DNA from: a virus
IMG/VR virus record: IMGVR_UViG_3300046458_000049
Location: 1-37,947 of that record
Direction: 5' to 3' (one strand)
DNA length: 37,947 bases
Both the position numbers and the translations under genes were made by a program. The notes under the pieces were generated by a model. The model saw nothing but the letters and a program-made list of their open reading frames with translations. It ran no database searches and was not told the DNA's origin. Below are positions 19,838 through 28,649 of the stretch, piece by piece; the first letter of the stretch is position 1, and every line of letters begins with the position of its first letter.

Positions 19838-20587
19838 ATGGCGCTGACAGCAAAACAGCAGCGCTTTGTCGTCGAATACCTGGTCGATCTGAACGCCACC
19901 CAGGCCGCAATCAGGGCAGGGTTCAGCGCCAGGCGGGCGAGGGAATATTCCTACCAGCTGATGCAGCGGGCGGATGTGGCCGAGGCCATCCAGATCGCCC
20001 GGACCGATCTCAGTGATCGGACGAAGATCACCCAGGAGAAGGTGCTGGAGCGCTTGTGGATGATCGCGACTGCCGACCCCAACGAGCTGTCCCTGCACCG
20101 TCGTGTGTGTTGTCGCCACTGCTTTGGCAAGGATCACGCCTATCAGTGGGATGACGAGGCCGAGTTCGACGAGGCAACGGCCAAGGCCATGAAGACCAAG
20201 GGCGCCATGCTGCCCACGGACGAAGGTGGCTTCGGCTTCGACAAGACCGAACGACCGCACCCCAAGTGCCCCAAATGTAAGGGGGAAGGGCACGGCGACG
20301 TGCTGTGGGGCGATACCCGAGATGCCAGCCCGGCCGCGAAAGCGCTGTTCTCCCGGGTGAAAAAGACCAAGGACGGGTTCGAGATCGTCACCCACGACCA
20401 ACTGGCCGCCATGAGTATGGTTGCCCGGTACTTGGGCATGTTCGCAGAGAAGGGCACGGCATTGGACGAGCAGCTCAAGCAGCTCGAAGTCGCCAAGCGC
20501 CAGACCGAGCTCAAGTTGATCGAGAAGGGCGGCGGCAACGCCAATGCGCAGTTGCTGGCCGACCTTATTGCGAGGCTGCCGTCATGA
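19838..20587 (+). CDS. terS: Terminase small subunit (Terminase_2-like) with zinc-ribbon insert
   Basis: This 249-residue DNA-recognition subunit of the packaging motor has the N-terminal Terminase_2 pattern KQQRFVVEYLVDLNATQAAIRAGFSARRA, a HTH that binds the packaging site. A middle insert carries CCRHC (91-95) and CPKCKGEGH (144-152), likely zinc ligands, which make it longer than simple small subunits. The C-terminal coiled segment (DEQLKQLEVAKRQTELKLIE) probably mediates oligomerisation. The stop overlaps the large-subunit start (ATGA). Confidence 0.9.
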   Translation: MALTAKQQRFVVEYLVDLNATQAAIRAGFSARRAREYSYQLMQRADVAEAIQIARTDLSDRTKITQEKVLERLWMIATADPNELSLHRRVCCRHCFGKDHAYQWDDEAEFDEATAKAMKTKGAMLPTDEGGFGFDKTERPHPKCPKCKGEGHGDVLWGDTRDASPAAKALFSRVKKTKDGFEIVTHDQLAAMSMVARYLGMFAEKGTALDEQLKQLEVAKRQTELKLIEKGGGNANAQLLADLIARLPS

Positions 20588-21909
20588 TGGCGAACACCGG
20601 CAACCTGATATTTGATCGGCAACTGTCGCGCTGGTACCCGCTCAAGGACCACCCGGTCCAGCTCGCCCTGGTCGACGCGGTGCGTAACGGCATTCGCTTT
20701 CCACTGGTGCCTGCCGGGCGCCGGAGCGGCAAGACTGAGCGCTTCAAGCGCTTCTTGGTGAAGCAGGCCAGTGCCTACACCGGCATGTATTTCGCTGCCG
20801 CGCCGACCCATGCGCAGGCCAAAAAGATCTTCTGGGACGATCTCAAGGCCTTCACGCTGAGCTGTATGCACAGCCGCCGACCATCTGAGTCGGATCTGAT
20901 CATCTACCCGGATAACGGCAGCGAGATCCACGTCATCGGCCTGGACAAGCCGCAGCGGATCGAGGGTATTCCGTGGACCGGTGGCGGCATCGACGAATTC
21001 GCAGACATCAAACCCGATGCCTGGCAGGCCAACATCTTGCCCGCGCTCAACACCGTCAACCCGACGCAGCCAGATTACCGGGCCTGGTGCTGGCTGCTCG
21101 GCGTGCCTGATGGCCTGAACCACTATTACGACCTGTGCATGCAGGCCGAGGCCGGGGGCGACCCGGAGTTCAAGGTCTTCCACTGGAAGTCAGCCGAGAT
21201 CCTGCCGCCTGACGTTATCAACTCCATGAAGCGGGTGATGTCGCCCAAGCAGTTCAAGCAGGAGTTCGAGGCCTCATTCGAGACGGCATCAGGCCGGATC
21301 TATGAGGACTACAGCAAAGCCAACCACACCACGGCCCGTATCGAGCCGCACGAGCAACTGCTCTGGATGCACGACCAGAACTTCACACCACTGTCTTCCG
21401 CAATTGGCGTTCGCCGCAACGATGGCAAGGACTTGTACCTGCTGGACGAGATCGTGTTGACCAGTGCCATTTCCCGGCAGTCCGCGCTCGAGTTCGTCGA
21501 CCGGTACAAGGACCACCTGAATAAGCATGTGCTGATCTACGGCGACCCAGCGGGAAAGGCAGGGGAGAAGCACGGTCATGCCTCCGACTACACGGACATC
21601 GAGGGCGTGCTCAAGGCTCACCACTGGCGATATACGCGCCTGGTCAAGCCTGCCCATCCGGCCATCAAGGACCGGCAGAACGCTGTGCGGGCCAAGATTC
21701 TCACGGCCTCCGGCGAATCCAGCCTGTTCGTCAACCCGGCCACGGCCAAGTGGTGTGACAAGGGCCTGGCCACGGTCCAGCTCCAAGGTGGCTCGACCTT
21801 CCAGGAAGACCAGAAAAACAAGTATCAGCACATCACAACCGCAATCGGCTACTGCGTCGACTACGAATGGCCGTCGAAAGGCCGGTTCTCTTATGAAGGT
21901 GTTTCCTAA
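20584..21909 (+). CDS. terL: Terminase large subunit
   Basis: This 441-residue packaging ATPase/nuclease has Walker A LVPAGRRSGKT (about 41-51) and Walker B GGGIDEFAD (about 130), which power DNA translocation into the prohead. The C-terminal RNase H-like nuclease has HDQNFTPLSSAIGV, in which Asp occupies the usual D-x-N position, DLYLLDEIV and IYGDPAGK. Two adjacent ATGs (20584 and 20587) are possible; the first overlaps the small-subunit stop. The gene ends with a TAATG overlap onto the portal gene. Confidence 0.94.
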   Translation: MMANTGNLIFDRQLSRWYPLKDHPVQLALVDAVRNGIRFPLVPAGRRSGKTERFKRFLVKQASAYTGMYFAAAPTHAQAKKIFWDDLKAFTLSCMHSRRPSESDLIIYPDNGSEIHVIGLDKPQRIEGIPWTGGGIDEFADIKPDAWQANILPALNTVNPTQPDYRAWCWLLGVPDGLNHYYDLCMQAEAGGDPEFKVFHWKSAEILPPDVINSMKRVMSPKQFKQEFEASFETASGRIYEDYSKANHTTARIEPHEQLLWMHDQNFTPLSSAIGVRRNDGKDLYLLDEIVLTSAISRQSALEFVDRYKDHLNKHVLIYGDPAGKAGEKHGHASDYTDIEGVLKAHHWRYTRLVKPAHPAIKDRQNAVRAKILTASGESSLFVNPATAKWCDKGLATVQLQGGSTFQEDQKNKYQHITTAIGYCVDYEWPSKGRFSYEGVS

Positions 21910-23237
21910 TGGGCGTCATCACGTACCTGAGCGACAAGCTCGTCAACCTGGTGTCCAGCCTGGGCACCGAGCGCGACAAGGCTTCCAGCTCAATGTATGC
22001 GCCGACCTTCATGTCGGATCAGGAGCTGATCAACGCTTATCGGGGAGCCTGGCTGCCACGCAAGATCGTGGATATCCCGGCGCTGGACGCCACTCGCCGA
22101 TGGCGCGGCTGGCAGGCTGACAAGGACCAGATCGAGAAAATCGAAGCCGAGGAAAAACGGCTCGACCTGCGGCGCAAGATCAAAACGGCGATGACCAGGG
22201 CGCGCTTATTCGGTGGCGCTGCGGTGCTGATCGGCACTGGTGAACGAGACACGTCGTTGCCGCTGTCGGCAGATCGCATTGGCCCCGGCGGCGTCAAGTA
22301 CCTGACTGTGCTCAATCGTCGGCAGCTCTCGCCCACGGAAATCGAACAGGACGTGATGTCCGACCTGTTCGGCAAGCCCAAGGCGTATCGGCTGGCAGGC
22401 AGCAGCATCGACATTCACCCATCGCGCCTGGTGCTGTTCATGGGCGCCGAACATCCGGACCCTGAACTGGCCCAGGGGCTGGAATACGGGTGGGGCGACT
22501 CCGTGCTGCAGTCCCTTTTCGAGGCAATCAAGCAGTCGGACGGCACGATGGCCAACGTCGCCAGCCTGGTGTTCGAGTCGAAGGTCGATGTCATCAAGAT
22601 TCCCGACTTCATGCAGCGGCTCCAGGACCCCGCCTTCAAAACCCAGGTGCTCGAGCGTATTCGACTGGCCAACATGGCAAAGGGCATCAACGGCACGTTG
22701 TTGCTTGACGCTGAAGAGGGCTACGAGAGCAAGGAAGCGACCTTCAATGGGCTGCCGGACGTCATGGATCGTTTCCTCCAGCAGGTCTCTGGCGCAGCGG
22801 ATATCCCAGCAACGCGCCTGCTGGGCCAGTCACCGTCAGGACTGAACTCGAGCGGGGAGTCCGACCTGCGCAACTACTACGACCGGGTTCAGGCTATTCA
22901 GGAGCTGGACGTTGGTCCGGCTATGGCCAATCTCGATGATTGCCTGATTCGCTCCGCCTTGGGCGCGCGACCAGCCGAGGTCCACTACATCTGGAATTCC
23001 CTGTGGCAGCCCACGGCGAATGACCGGGCGACCATTGGCAAGACCACCGCCGACACCATCAAGACCTTGGCCGATACCAGGCTTTGGCATGCCGATGCAC
23101 TCAGCCAGGCCGGTACCAATCTGCTGGTCGAGCTGGGTGTCATGCCTGGGTTGGAGGCTGCGGTAGATGAGTTCGGCAGCGCGCTGGTGGACGAAGAAGA
23201 GCCCGTTCCAACAGAGCCGACTATCCCCACGGAGTAA
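21909..23237 (+). CDS. Portal protein (DUF1073 / Phage_portal_3 type)
   Basis: This 442-residue portal protein forms the dodecameric ring at the packaging vertex. It shows the DUF1073 pattern: FMSDQELINAYRGAWLPRKIVDIPALDATRRWRGW near the N-terminus, FGGAAVLIG, SDGTMANVASLVFESKVDVIK and SGAADIPATRLLGQSPSGLNSSGESDLRNYYD. The tail is acidic (EEPVPTEPTIPTE). Start and stop are tightly packed with terminase and the DUF2213 gene (2-base gap). It is slightly shorter than many portals but looks complete. Confidence 0.92.
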   Translation: MGVITYLSDKLVNLVSSLGTERDKASSSMYAPTFMSDQELINAYRGAWLPRKIVDIPALDATRRWRGWQADKDQIEKIEAEEKRLDLRRKIKTAMTRARLFGGAAVLIGTGERDTSLPLSADRIGPGGVKYLTVLNRRQLSPTEIEQDVMSDLFGKPKAYRLAGSSIDIHPSRLVLFMGAEHPDPELAQGLEYGWGDSVLQSLFEAIKQSDGTMANVASLVFESKVDVIKIPDFMQRLQDPAFKTQVLERIRLANMAKGINGTLLLDAEEGYESKEATFNGLPDVMDRFLQQVSGAADIPATRLLGQSPSGLNSSGESDLRNYYDRVQAIQELDVGPAMANLDDCLIRSALGARPAEVHYIWNSLWQPTANDRATIGKTTADTIKTLADTRLWHADALSQAGTNLLVELGVMPGLEAAVDEFGSALVDEEEPVPTEPTIPTE

Positions 23238-23239
23238 CC

Positions 23240-24355
23240 ATGTTTCTTACTGATTCTGTAACCGCGTCCAACGTGCGGCGGACTGCGGACGGCTATCTCG
23301 TGGCTGACGCCCGGGTCGCGCGTACCGGCATTCAGGAATATTTGGGTTCCGAAGTTGGCAAGCCTGAGATGCCAATCGTTCGCGTGTACCGGCCCGAATC
23401 CTCCGTGTTCGCCGACTCAGCCATGCGTTCCTACGCCTATCGGCCCATGACCAACGACCACCCGGGTGGCGACGGCGTCAATTCCACGAACTGGAAAGAC
23501 GTCGCGATTGGCCAGACCGGCAGCGAGGTTATGCGCGACGGCGAGTTCGTCCGCGTGCCGCTGGTCCTGATGGATGCCAAGGCGATTGCTGACTACGAGT
23601 CCGGCAAGCGAGAGCTCTCGATGGGCTATGGCGCCGAACTGACCTTTCAAGATGGCGTGACCGAGAGTGGCGAGAAATACGACGCCGTCCTCGGCCCGAT
23701 GACGATGAACCATTTAGCGCTCGTTGACCGAGCCCGGGGCGGAGAACACCTCCGTATCGGCGATACCAAGCAACCCACCCCACCAGGAGGCCATGACATG
23801 GCTGATGCACTTCGAAAACTCCTTGTCGACGGCCTCACTATCGAGGTTACGGAACAAGGCGCCCAGGCAATCGAGAAGCTGAATAAGCAACTCTCGGATG
23901 CGGGTATCAACCTCAAAACGCTGACCGACGCCCACGCCGCCGCGCTGGCTGGCAAGGATGATCAGTTGGTCAAGCTCCAGGCTGCCCTGGACGACGCGAA
24001 GGGAAAGATCCTGACCGACGCCCAGATTGATGCCCGCGTGAAGGAACGAGCGGACCTTATCGGCCTGGCCAAGACCCTGGTCGATGGCGACTACGTCGGC
24101 AAAACCCCCGACGAGATCCGTAAGGCCGTGGTGCAGGCCAAATTCGGCGATGCCGCGGTGACCGGCCAGCCTGATGCCTATATCAAGGCCCGCTTCGACA
24201 TCCTGGTTGAAGACGCTGCCAAGAACCCGGGCCACGACCCCGTGCGCAGCCACTTCCAAGGCCAGGATGGCAAGCCCGGTGGTGGTGATGAGGCTGACAA
24301 AGCTCGTCAGCAAATGATCACCGACATGCAGACCGCCCACCTTCAAAAGGCCTAA
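23240..24355 (+). CDS. DUF2213 protein: probable prohead protease fused to scaffold
   Basis: This 371-residue protein has an N-terminal DUF2213 domain (about 1-170: MTNDHPGGDGVNSTNW, KRELSMGYGAEL, GPMTMNHLALVDRARGG), which fits the capsid maturation protease group. A Pro/Gly hinge at about 178-186 is followed by a helical, charged scaffold-like part (DAHAAALAGKDDQLVKLQAALDDAKG). The His in NDHP and a Ser in ELSMGY are candidate catalytic residues by family analogy. An internal start at 23798 could make the scaffold alone. It sits between portal and capsid genes, as expected for assembly proteins. Confidence 0.85.
   Translation: MFLTDSVTASNVRRTADGYLVADARVARTGIQEYLGSEVGKPEMPIVRVYRPESSVFADSAMRSYAYRPMTNDHPGGDGVNSTNWKDVAIGQTGSEVMRDGEFVRVPLVLMDAKAIADYESGKRELSMGYGAELTFQDGVTESGEKYDAVLGPMTMNHLALVDRARGGEHLRIGDTKQPTPPGGHDMADALRKLLVDGLTIEVTEQGAQAIEKLNKQLSDAGINLKTLTDAHAAALAGKDDQLVKLQAALDDAKGKILTDAQIDARVKERADLIGLAKTLVDGDYVGKTPDEIRKAVVQAKFGDAAVTGQPDAYIKARFDILVEDAAKNPGHDPVRSHFQGQDGKPGGGDEADKARQQMITDMQTAHLQKA
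23798..24355 (+). CDS. Nested scaffold protein from an internal start
   Basis: Within the DUF2213 gene an in-frame ATG at 23798 (MADALRKLLVDG) is preceded by a perfect AGGAGG at 23785-23790 with 7-base spacing. Initiation here would give a 185-residue helical scaffold without the protease, like lambda Nu3 inside C. The strength of the site, unneeded for the long product, supports it. Not proven. Confidence 0.5.
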   Translation: MADALRKLLVDGLTIEVTEQGAQAIEKLNKQLSDAGINLKTLTDAHAAALAGKDDQLVKLQAALDDAKGKILTDAQIDARVKERADLIGLAKTLVDGDYVGKTPDEIRKAVVQAKFGDAAVTGQPDAYIKARFDILVEDAAKNPGHDPVRSHFQGQDGKPGGGDEADKARQQMITDMQTAHLQKA

Positions 24356-24367
24356 GGAGCTTCCGAC

Positions 24368-24847
24368 ATGGCAATTTTCCAAAACAGCTACACCAGCGCC
24401 CCGGCCAAGGGCGTGCCCGGCTTGGTCGCCAACGAAGAGAAGTGCAACAAGGTCAGTCGAACTGTCTCGAACGCCGAGGGCATCGTGTTCGGCGCCCCGG
24501 CCTTCCGCGTCGCTGGCGCTGGCAATGACCACAAGGTCGCTGCCACCGGCACGCTGTTCCTGGGCCTGGCGGTTCTCACTGCCGCCGTTCCTCCCGTGGC
24601 AAACGGCTCGACCCTGGTGGACGGCTATCCGCAGGACTACACCGGCGCGTTCATGACCGATGGCCAGATGTACGTCACGGCTGGCGCTACCGTGGTACCG
24701 GGCGACGATGTGTATTACGTCGCTGCCACCAACCGCTACACCACGACTGCGGCCGCCGGCGCCGTGTTGATCCCTGGAGCGTTCTTCGATACCACCGCCG
24801 CGAATGGCGAAATCGTTGAACTCTCCCTCAAGCATCGGAGCGCTTAA
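24368..24847 (+). CDS. Head decoration / structural cement-like protein
   Basis: This 159-residue Gly/Ala/Thr-rich beta protein (MAIFQNSYTSAPAKGVPGLVANEEKC...) lies directly upstream of the capsid gene. Its size, composition and place fit the small decoration or cement proteins (gp24/DUF2190-like) that stabilise expanded capsids. No catalytic motif. An AAGGAG at 24353-24358 precedes the ATG, and the stop is 1 base before the capsid start, so stoichiometric co-translation is likely. The exact family is uncertain. Confidence 0.7.
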   Translation: MAIFQNSYTSAPAKGVPGLVANEEKCNKVSRTVSNAEGIVFGAPAFRVAGAGNDHKVAATGTLFLGLAVLTAAVPPVANGSTLVDGYPQDYTGAFMTDGQMYVTAGATVVPGDDVYYVAATNRYTTTAAAGAVLIPGAFFDTTAANGEIVELSLKHRSA

Positions 24848-24848
24848 C

Positions 24849-25811
24849 ATGCCTCAAGTTTTCGAAGACGCTCAGTCGGCGTTCCCGTTTGTTCTGGCCC
24901 AAGGCCGCAACATCGAAACCCGCGTATATACGCGCCGCTATCCAGCGTTCAACTACGCCGCCAGTATTCCGGTGGTCACCGAGGGTGCGCCCTGGGCGAT
25001 CGGCACCACCTTCTTCACCGTCGACACGGTGGGCGAGGCCAAGTTTCTGTCGGGCTCCGGTACCGACATGCCATTCAACTCGGCCACTCACGACCAGGCC
25101 TCGCACGACTTCGCCATGATCGGCTCCGGCTGGGAATGGAACCTGGAAGAGGTCAACCAGGCTCAGCTGTACGGCCTCAACCTCAGTGGCACCAAGGCCG
25201 ATTCCGCCGCAGACAAGGTTGAGCGCCTGCTCAATACCATTGCGTTCACTGGCAGCACCGAGAAGCGTTGGACCGGCCTGCTGAACGACAGCAATGTCTC
25301 CCGCGTTGATGCTGCATCCAGTGGCGCCAGCGGTTCAACCTTCTGGAAGGACAAGGGCATCGACGCCGTCATGGCTGATGTGAACGGTATCCTCGGCTCG
25401 ATCCGCACCAATACTGGTGAAGTCGAGTGGGCTGACACCCTGCGTCTGCCGCCCGATGCGTTCCGCTACGTGGCCACTGCGCGACTGGGCGCTGGTGATG
25501 GCTTCATCACCATCCTGGAATACATGCGCCGCAATAACATCTACACCGCCGAAACCGGCCTGCCGCTGGATATCCTGCCCCTGCGCGAAGCTCGCAACGC
25601 ATCCCAGGACGGCGGTGGCCGCCTGGTTGCTTATCGCAAGGACCCTGAAGTGGTTCGCTTCCACCTGCCAATGCCGCGCCGCGTCCTGGCGCCGCGTCAG
25701 AAGTCCATCATGGGCTTCGAAACCGGCATCATCGCTCGCACCGGCGGTACCGAGATTCGCCTGCCTGGCGCGGTCGCGTATCTCGACGAAATCACCGCTC
25801 CAGTCGCCTGA
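24849..25811 (+). CDS. Major capsid protein (DUF2184 type)
   Basis: This 320-residue protein has the DUF2184 capsid pattern: VYTRRYPAFNYAASIPV, a DFAMIGSGWEWNLEEVNQAQLYGLNL block, ADKVERLLNTIAFTGS and the C-terminal RRVLAPRQKSIMGFETGIIARTGGTEIRLPGAVAYLDEI. It should adopt the HK97 fold and form the icosahedral shell. ATG 24849 immediately follows the decoration gene. Neighbouring DUF1073 portal and DUF2213 protease genes are the standard companions of this capsid class. Confidence 0.9.
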   Translation: MPQVFEDAQSAFPFVLAQGRNIETRVYTRRYPAFNYAASIPVVTEGAPWAIGTTFFTVDTVGEAKFLSGSGTDMPFNSATHDQASHDFAMIGSGWEWNLEEVNQAQLYGLNLSGTKADSAADKVERLLNTIAFTGSTEKRWTGLLNDSNVSRVDAASSGASGSTFWKDKGIDAVMADVNGILGSIRTNTGEVEWADTLRLPPDAFRYVATARLGAGDGFITILEYMRRNNIYTAETGLPLDILPLREARNASQDGGGRLVAYRKDPEVVRFHLPMPRRVLAPRQKSIMGFETGIIARTGGTEIRLPGAVAYLDEITAPVA

Positions 25812-25823
25812 TAGGGGGTCGCC

Positions 25824-26219
25824 ATGGAAGTTACCAACAGTTCCAAGGCGCCTCAGGGCGTCCATTCGGTGTCCGGCGTGGTCTACGTCATGCCGGGCGA
25901 AACCAAAGCCGTCGAACTGACGGCGGAAGGCTTCAAGGGGGCGTCTCGCCTTGAGTTCCTGGCTATTCAAGGGGATGAGCCCGACGACAAGGCGGTCGAC
26001 AAGCAGGATCTGCTGGCCCGGCTGAAGGCCCTGGGCGTTGATGCCAACGGCAACAGCAAGGTCGAGACCCTTCAGAAGAAGCTGGACGAAACCTTGGCCG
26101 CACAGGCTGAAGCCAAGCAGGGCGTCATGGACGAGCTGAAGGCCCTGGGTGTTGAGTTCGACGAGGCTGCACCGCTCGCTGATCTGCAGGCCGCTCTGGT
26201 CACTGCAAAACCGCAATAA
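25824..26219 (+). CDS. Hypothetical head-region protein with internal helical repeat
   Basis: This 131-residue protein has a short beta N-terminal part (SGVVYVMPGETKAVELTAEGF). Two similar helix-loop units then follow: LLARLKALGVDANGNSKVETLQKKL and VMDELKALGVEFDEAAPLADLQAAL, which resemble SAP/HeH-like binding motifs. It lies between the capsid and connector genes. The GGGGGTCGCC before ATG 25824 is a modest ribosome site. Probably a minor structural or assembly protein; function not known. Confidence 0.65.
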   Translation: MEVTNSSKAPQGVHSVSGVVYVMPGETKAVELTAEGFKGASRLEFLAIQGDEPDDKAVDKQDLLARLKALGVDANGNSKVETLQKKLDETLAAQAEAKQGVMDELKALGVEFDEAAPLADLQAALVTAKPQ

Positions 26220-26269
26220 CCCCCGCAAAACCCGGAGCGCTTGCCGCTCCACCTATTCGAGACAATCCG

Positions 26270-26791
26270 ATGCCTGACTTCTACGGTTCCGTTGCCGGCG
26301 CTGATGCGTATCACCTCGACCGTGGCAATGCTGCCTGGACTGGTGATGACGTGGCGAAGCAAGCCGCTCTTGTTCGGGCATCGGCCTATATAGATGGTCG
26401 CTACCGTAAGCGCCTCCCCTCTGGCGTGTGGCAATCACTCTTCGCTGGTTCCAAGACTGCGGGCCGTGCCCAGGCCCTGGAGTGGCCGCGCACGGGTGCC
26501 GCCGACTACTCGGGCGAGGCCATTGCCCCCGACGAGGTTCCGGTCGAGGTCGAGCGATCCACCTACGAGGCCGCATTGCGCGAGCTGGCCAGCCCAGGCA
26601 GCCTGAGCCCGGACTACGTCGCCTCGCAGACGATCAAGCGCGAAAAGGTAGGCCCCCTCGAAACCGAGTACGCCATCACCGAAGCTTTCACCGGTGCCGA
26701 AGCCGCCCGGCCGGTGATCAGCACTATCGACGAACTCATTGCGCCGGTACTGGTGGCGCGCTACCTCATGCCTGCCGTGTGCGTGGTATGA
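26270..26791 (+). CDS. Head-tail connector/adaptor (DnaT-like ssDNA-binding family label)
   Basis: This 173-residue protein (MPDFYGSVAGADAYHLDRGN..., KQAALVRASAYIDGRYRKRLPSG, ALEWPRTGA, EVERSTYEAALREL) matches the group often labelled DnaT-like ssDNA-binding in phage genomes. In this location it is almost certainly the head-completion adaptor that sits under the portal (gp6/gp15-like). The stop overlaps the next gene's start (ATGA). The DnaT label should not be read as replication function here. Confidence 0.75.
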   Translation: MPDFYGSVAGADAYHLDRGNAAWTGDDVAKQAALVRASAYIDGRYRKRLPSGVWQSLFAGSKTAGRAQALEWPRTGAADYSGEAIAPDEVPVEVERSTYEAALRELASPGSLSPDYVASQTIKREKVGPLETEYAITEAFTGAEAARPVISTIDELIAPVLVARYLMPAVCVV

Positions 26792-27810
26792 CTGCCGCCG
26801 AGGTTCTAGAGCGCATTGAAGCGCTTGAGCCCGGTATGCAGCAGGCCTATCTGGATTCGGTACGGGCAACGATAGATGCCGCCACCCTGGCCGAGGTCGA
26901 GCGCCTGCTGTCCAAGGACGACGAGAACGGGCTGGTCGACCTGCTGGGGCTGGGGGCCTTGGCGCTGCTCGCGGAACTGGTGCGAAGCGCGTACATCTCT
27001 GGCGCCCGCTATGAACTGGTCGCCCTCATCATCCCGGCGGCGGACCGCAGCACGTTAGGGCGTAAGGAGTTTGATGTCACGCGAGCGTCGGCGGCTGCGT
27101 GGATTGATCAGCAGGCTCAGGATATACGCACCTCCGCATCATCTGAGGTGCGAGAGGCAATTAGGGCAGTGATGGGCTCCCGGCTGGTAATCGTCGGCGG
27201 TCAAGAGATCATCCATACCGATCGCCAGGCAGCGCTGGACCTGATCGGCCGCGTCAGTGCGCAGACCGGGCAGCGCTCTGGCGGCATGGTCGGCCTTCCC
27301 GGGAATATGGCTCGCTACGTTATCAATGCCCGCAATCAGCTGCTGAGCGGTGATCCCGCGCTGCTCAAACAGTACTTGGAGCGTGGTCGGCGCGATCGCC
27401 GCTATGACGGCATCGTGCAGCGGGCCATCCAGTCGGGTAAGCCGGTGGTCCAGGCCGATGCCGACAAGATCACCGGCCGCTATTCCGAGCGGCTGCTGAA
27501 ATTCCATGCCGAGGTGATCGCCCAGACGTCAGCGCTCGAATCGTTCAGTGCTGGCCGGGAGCGCGCGTGGGAGCAACTGGTTGAGCAGGGCCTGGATCGT
27601 GACCGCATCGAGAAGGAATGGCGCGACCGGAACGACGAGAAGGTTCGGAACAGTCACCGCAGCATGCGCGGTCAGCGCATCCCCCTGGGCCAGGCCTTCG
27701 TCAGCGGCAATGGCGCCTTGCTGCGCTTCCCGGGCGATTCATCCCTGGGAGCCGGGTACAGCGAGACGGCGAACTGCCGCTGCATCTGCATCTATCACCT
27801 AAGGAAGTGA
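26788..27810 (+). CDS. Head morphogenesis protein (Mu gpF / SPP1 gp7-like)
   Basis: This 340-residue minor head protein has a helical N-terminal part with an Ala/Leu-rich segment. Its C-terminal domain carries the Mu F signature: RNDEKVRNSHRSMRGQ, GALLRFPGDSSLGAGYSETANCRC. Such proteins bind the portal and are injected or help DNA gating. ATG 26788 overlaps the connector stop. It lies further downstream of the portal than is usual for this family, with capsid genes between. Confidence 0.83.
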   Translation: MTAAEVLERIEALEPGMQQAYLDSVRATIDAATLAEVERLLSKDDENGLVDLLGLGALALLAELVRSAYISGARYELVALIIPAADRSTLGRKEFDVTRASAAAWIDQQAQDIRTSASSEVREAIRAVMGSRLVIVGGQEIIHTDRQAALDLIGRVSAQTGQRSGGMVGLPGNMARYVINARNQLLSGDPALLKQYLERGRRDRRYDGIVQRAIQSGKPVVQADADKITGRYSERLLKFHAEVIAQTSALESFSAGRERAWEQLVEQGLDRDRIEKEWRDRNDEKVRNSHRSMRGQRIPLGQAFVSGNGALLRFPGDSSLGAGYSETANCRCICIYHLRK

Positions 27811-27813
27811 CCC

Positions 27814-28203
27814 ATGGCAGACATCTATGACCGTGGCCGAGCCCTGGCGGTGCGCATGCTTGCGCCCAGGGCCAAGGGTGGGAAGGGCGCAGAGCTGACC
27901 GTCACAAGGACGGTGAAGGGCCCGCGCAACCCTGACACAGGCGCTACTGTCGATGTAGTCACCACTTACCCAGGCTCAGGCCTGCGCGAGACCTACCAGC
28001 AAAAGGACGTCGATGGCACAAACATCAAGGCCGGAGACGTGAAGTTCATTGTCTCGCCGGTGCAGGCGGACGGGACGGACATGCCCCAGCCAACGACCGT
28101 GGACAAAATCCTGTTCGGCGGCAAAACCTACACCGTTGTGCAGGTCAATCCATGGGACTACGTCGGCCTGGCGGTCGGCTTCGAAGTGCAGGCGAGGACG
28201 TAA
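27814..28203 (+). CDS. Probable head-tail stopper / neck protein
   Basis: This 129-residue beta-rich protein (MADIYDRGRALAVRMLAPRAKG... ILFGGKTYTVVQVNPWDYVGLAVGFEVQ) lies between the morphogenesis protein and the HK97 gp10-like gene. Size, beta content and order fit a stopper (gp16/FII-like) that seals the portal channel. The stop overlaps the next start (TAATG). Sequence family not recognised with certainty. Confidence 0.7.
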   Translation: MADIYDRGRALAVRMLAPRAKGGKGAELTVTRTVKGPRNPDTGATVDVVTTYPGSGLRETYQQKDVDGTNIKAGDVKFIVSPVQADGTDMPQPTTVDKILFGGKTYTVVQVNPWDYVGLAVGFEVQART

Positions 28204-28649
28204 TGGCTGACAAAATCCATCACATGACATCCCGCTATGGCGGGCTTGGCGGCTCATTCGAAGAGACATTGCGCCAGTTCGCGGAACAGACCGTGACCGA
28301 CATGGACGAGGTCTTCCGCAAGGTCGTGATCGAGATCGGTAGCGCAGTTATTCGCCTATCTCCGGTGGACACCGGCCGCTTTCGGGGAAATTGGCAGTTC
28401 ACCGTCGACCAGCCGGCATCGATGAGCCTGGACAACTATGACAAGGATGGCCACGACACGATTGCGCGCCTGGTCGGTGACGCTCAGCACCTGACGTTCG
28501 GGCAGACGGCCTATATCGTCAACAACCTGATTTATGCGATTCCGCTGGAATACGGCCATAGCCAACAGGCGCCGGCCGGAATGGTCAGGATCACGCTCGA
28601 GCTGTTCCAGGGCTTTGTCGATGAAGCGATCCGGGAGATTGCAGGATGA
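28203..28649 (+). CDS. HK97 gp10-like tail completion / neck protein
   Basis: This 148-residue protein fits the HK97 gp10 group: EIGSAVIRLSPVDTGRFRGNWQ near residue 45-65, with the common SPVDTGRFRGNW core, then AYIVNNLIYAIPLEYGHSQQAPAGMVRITLELF. It is part of the head-tail joining apparatus. ATG 28203 overlaps the previous stop and the end overlaps the next start by 4 bases. Confidence 0.85.
   Translation: MADKIHHMTSRYGGLGGSFEETLRQFAEQTVTDMDEVFRKVVIEIGSAVIRLSPVDTGRFRGNWQFTVDQPASMSLDNYDKDGHDTIARLVGDAQHLTFGQTAYIVNNLIYAIPLEYGHSQQAPAGMVRITLELFQGFVDEAIREIAG

Noticed and set aside
20143-21183. 346-codon minus-strand ORF opposite terminase
   Set aside because: Antisense shadow; both terminase genes show diagnostic motifs over the same span.
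23714-24850. 378-codon minus-strand ORF opposite the protease/scaffold and decoration genes
   Set aside because: High-GC antisense shadow with His/Gly/Val-rich composition; the plus-strand genes match structural families and are evenly packed.
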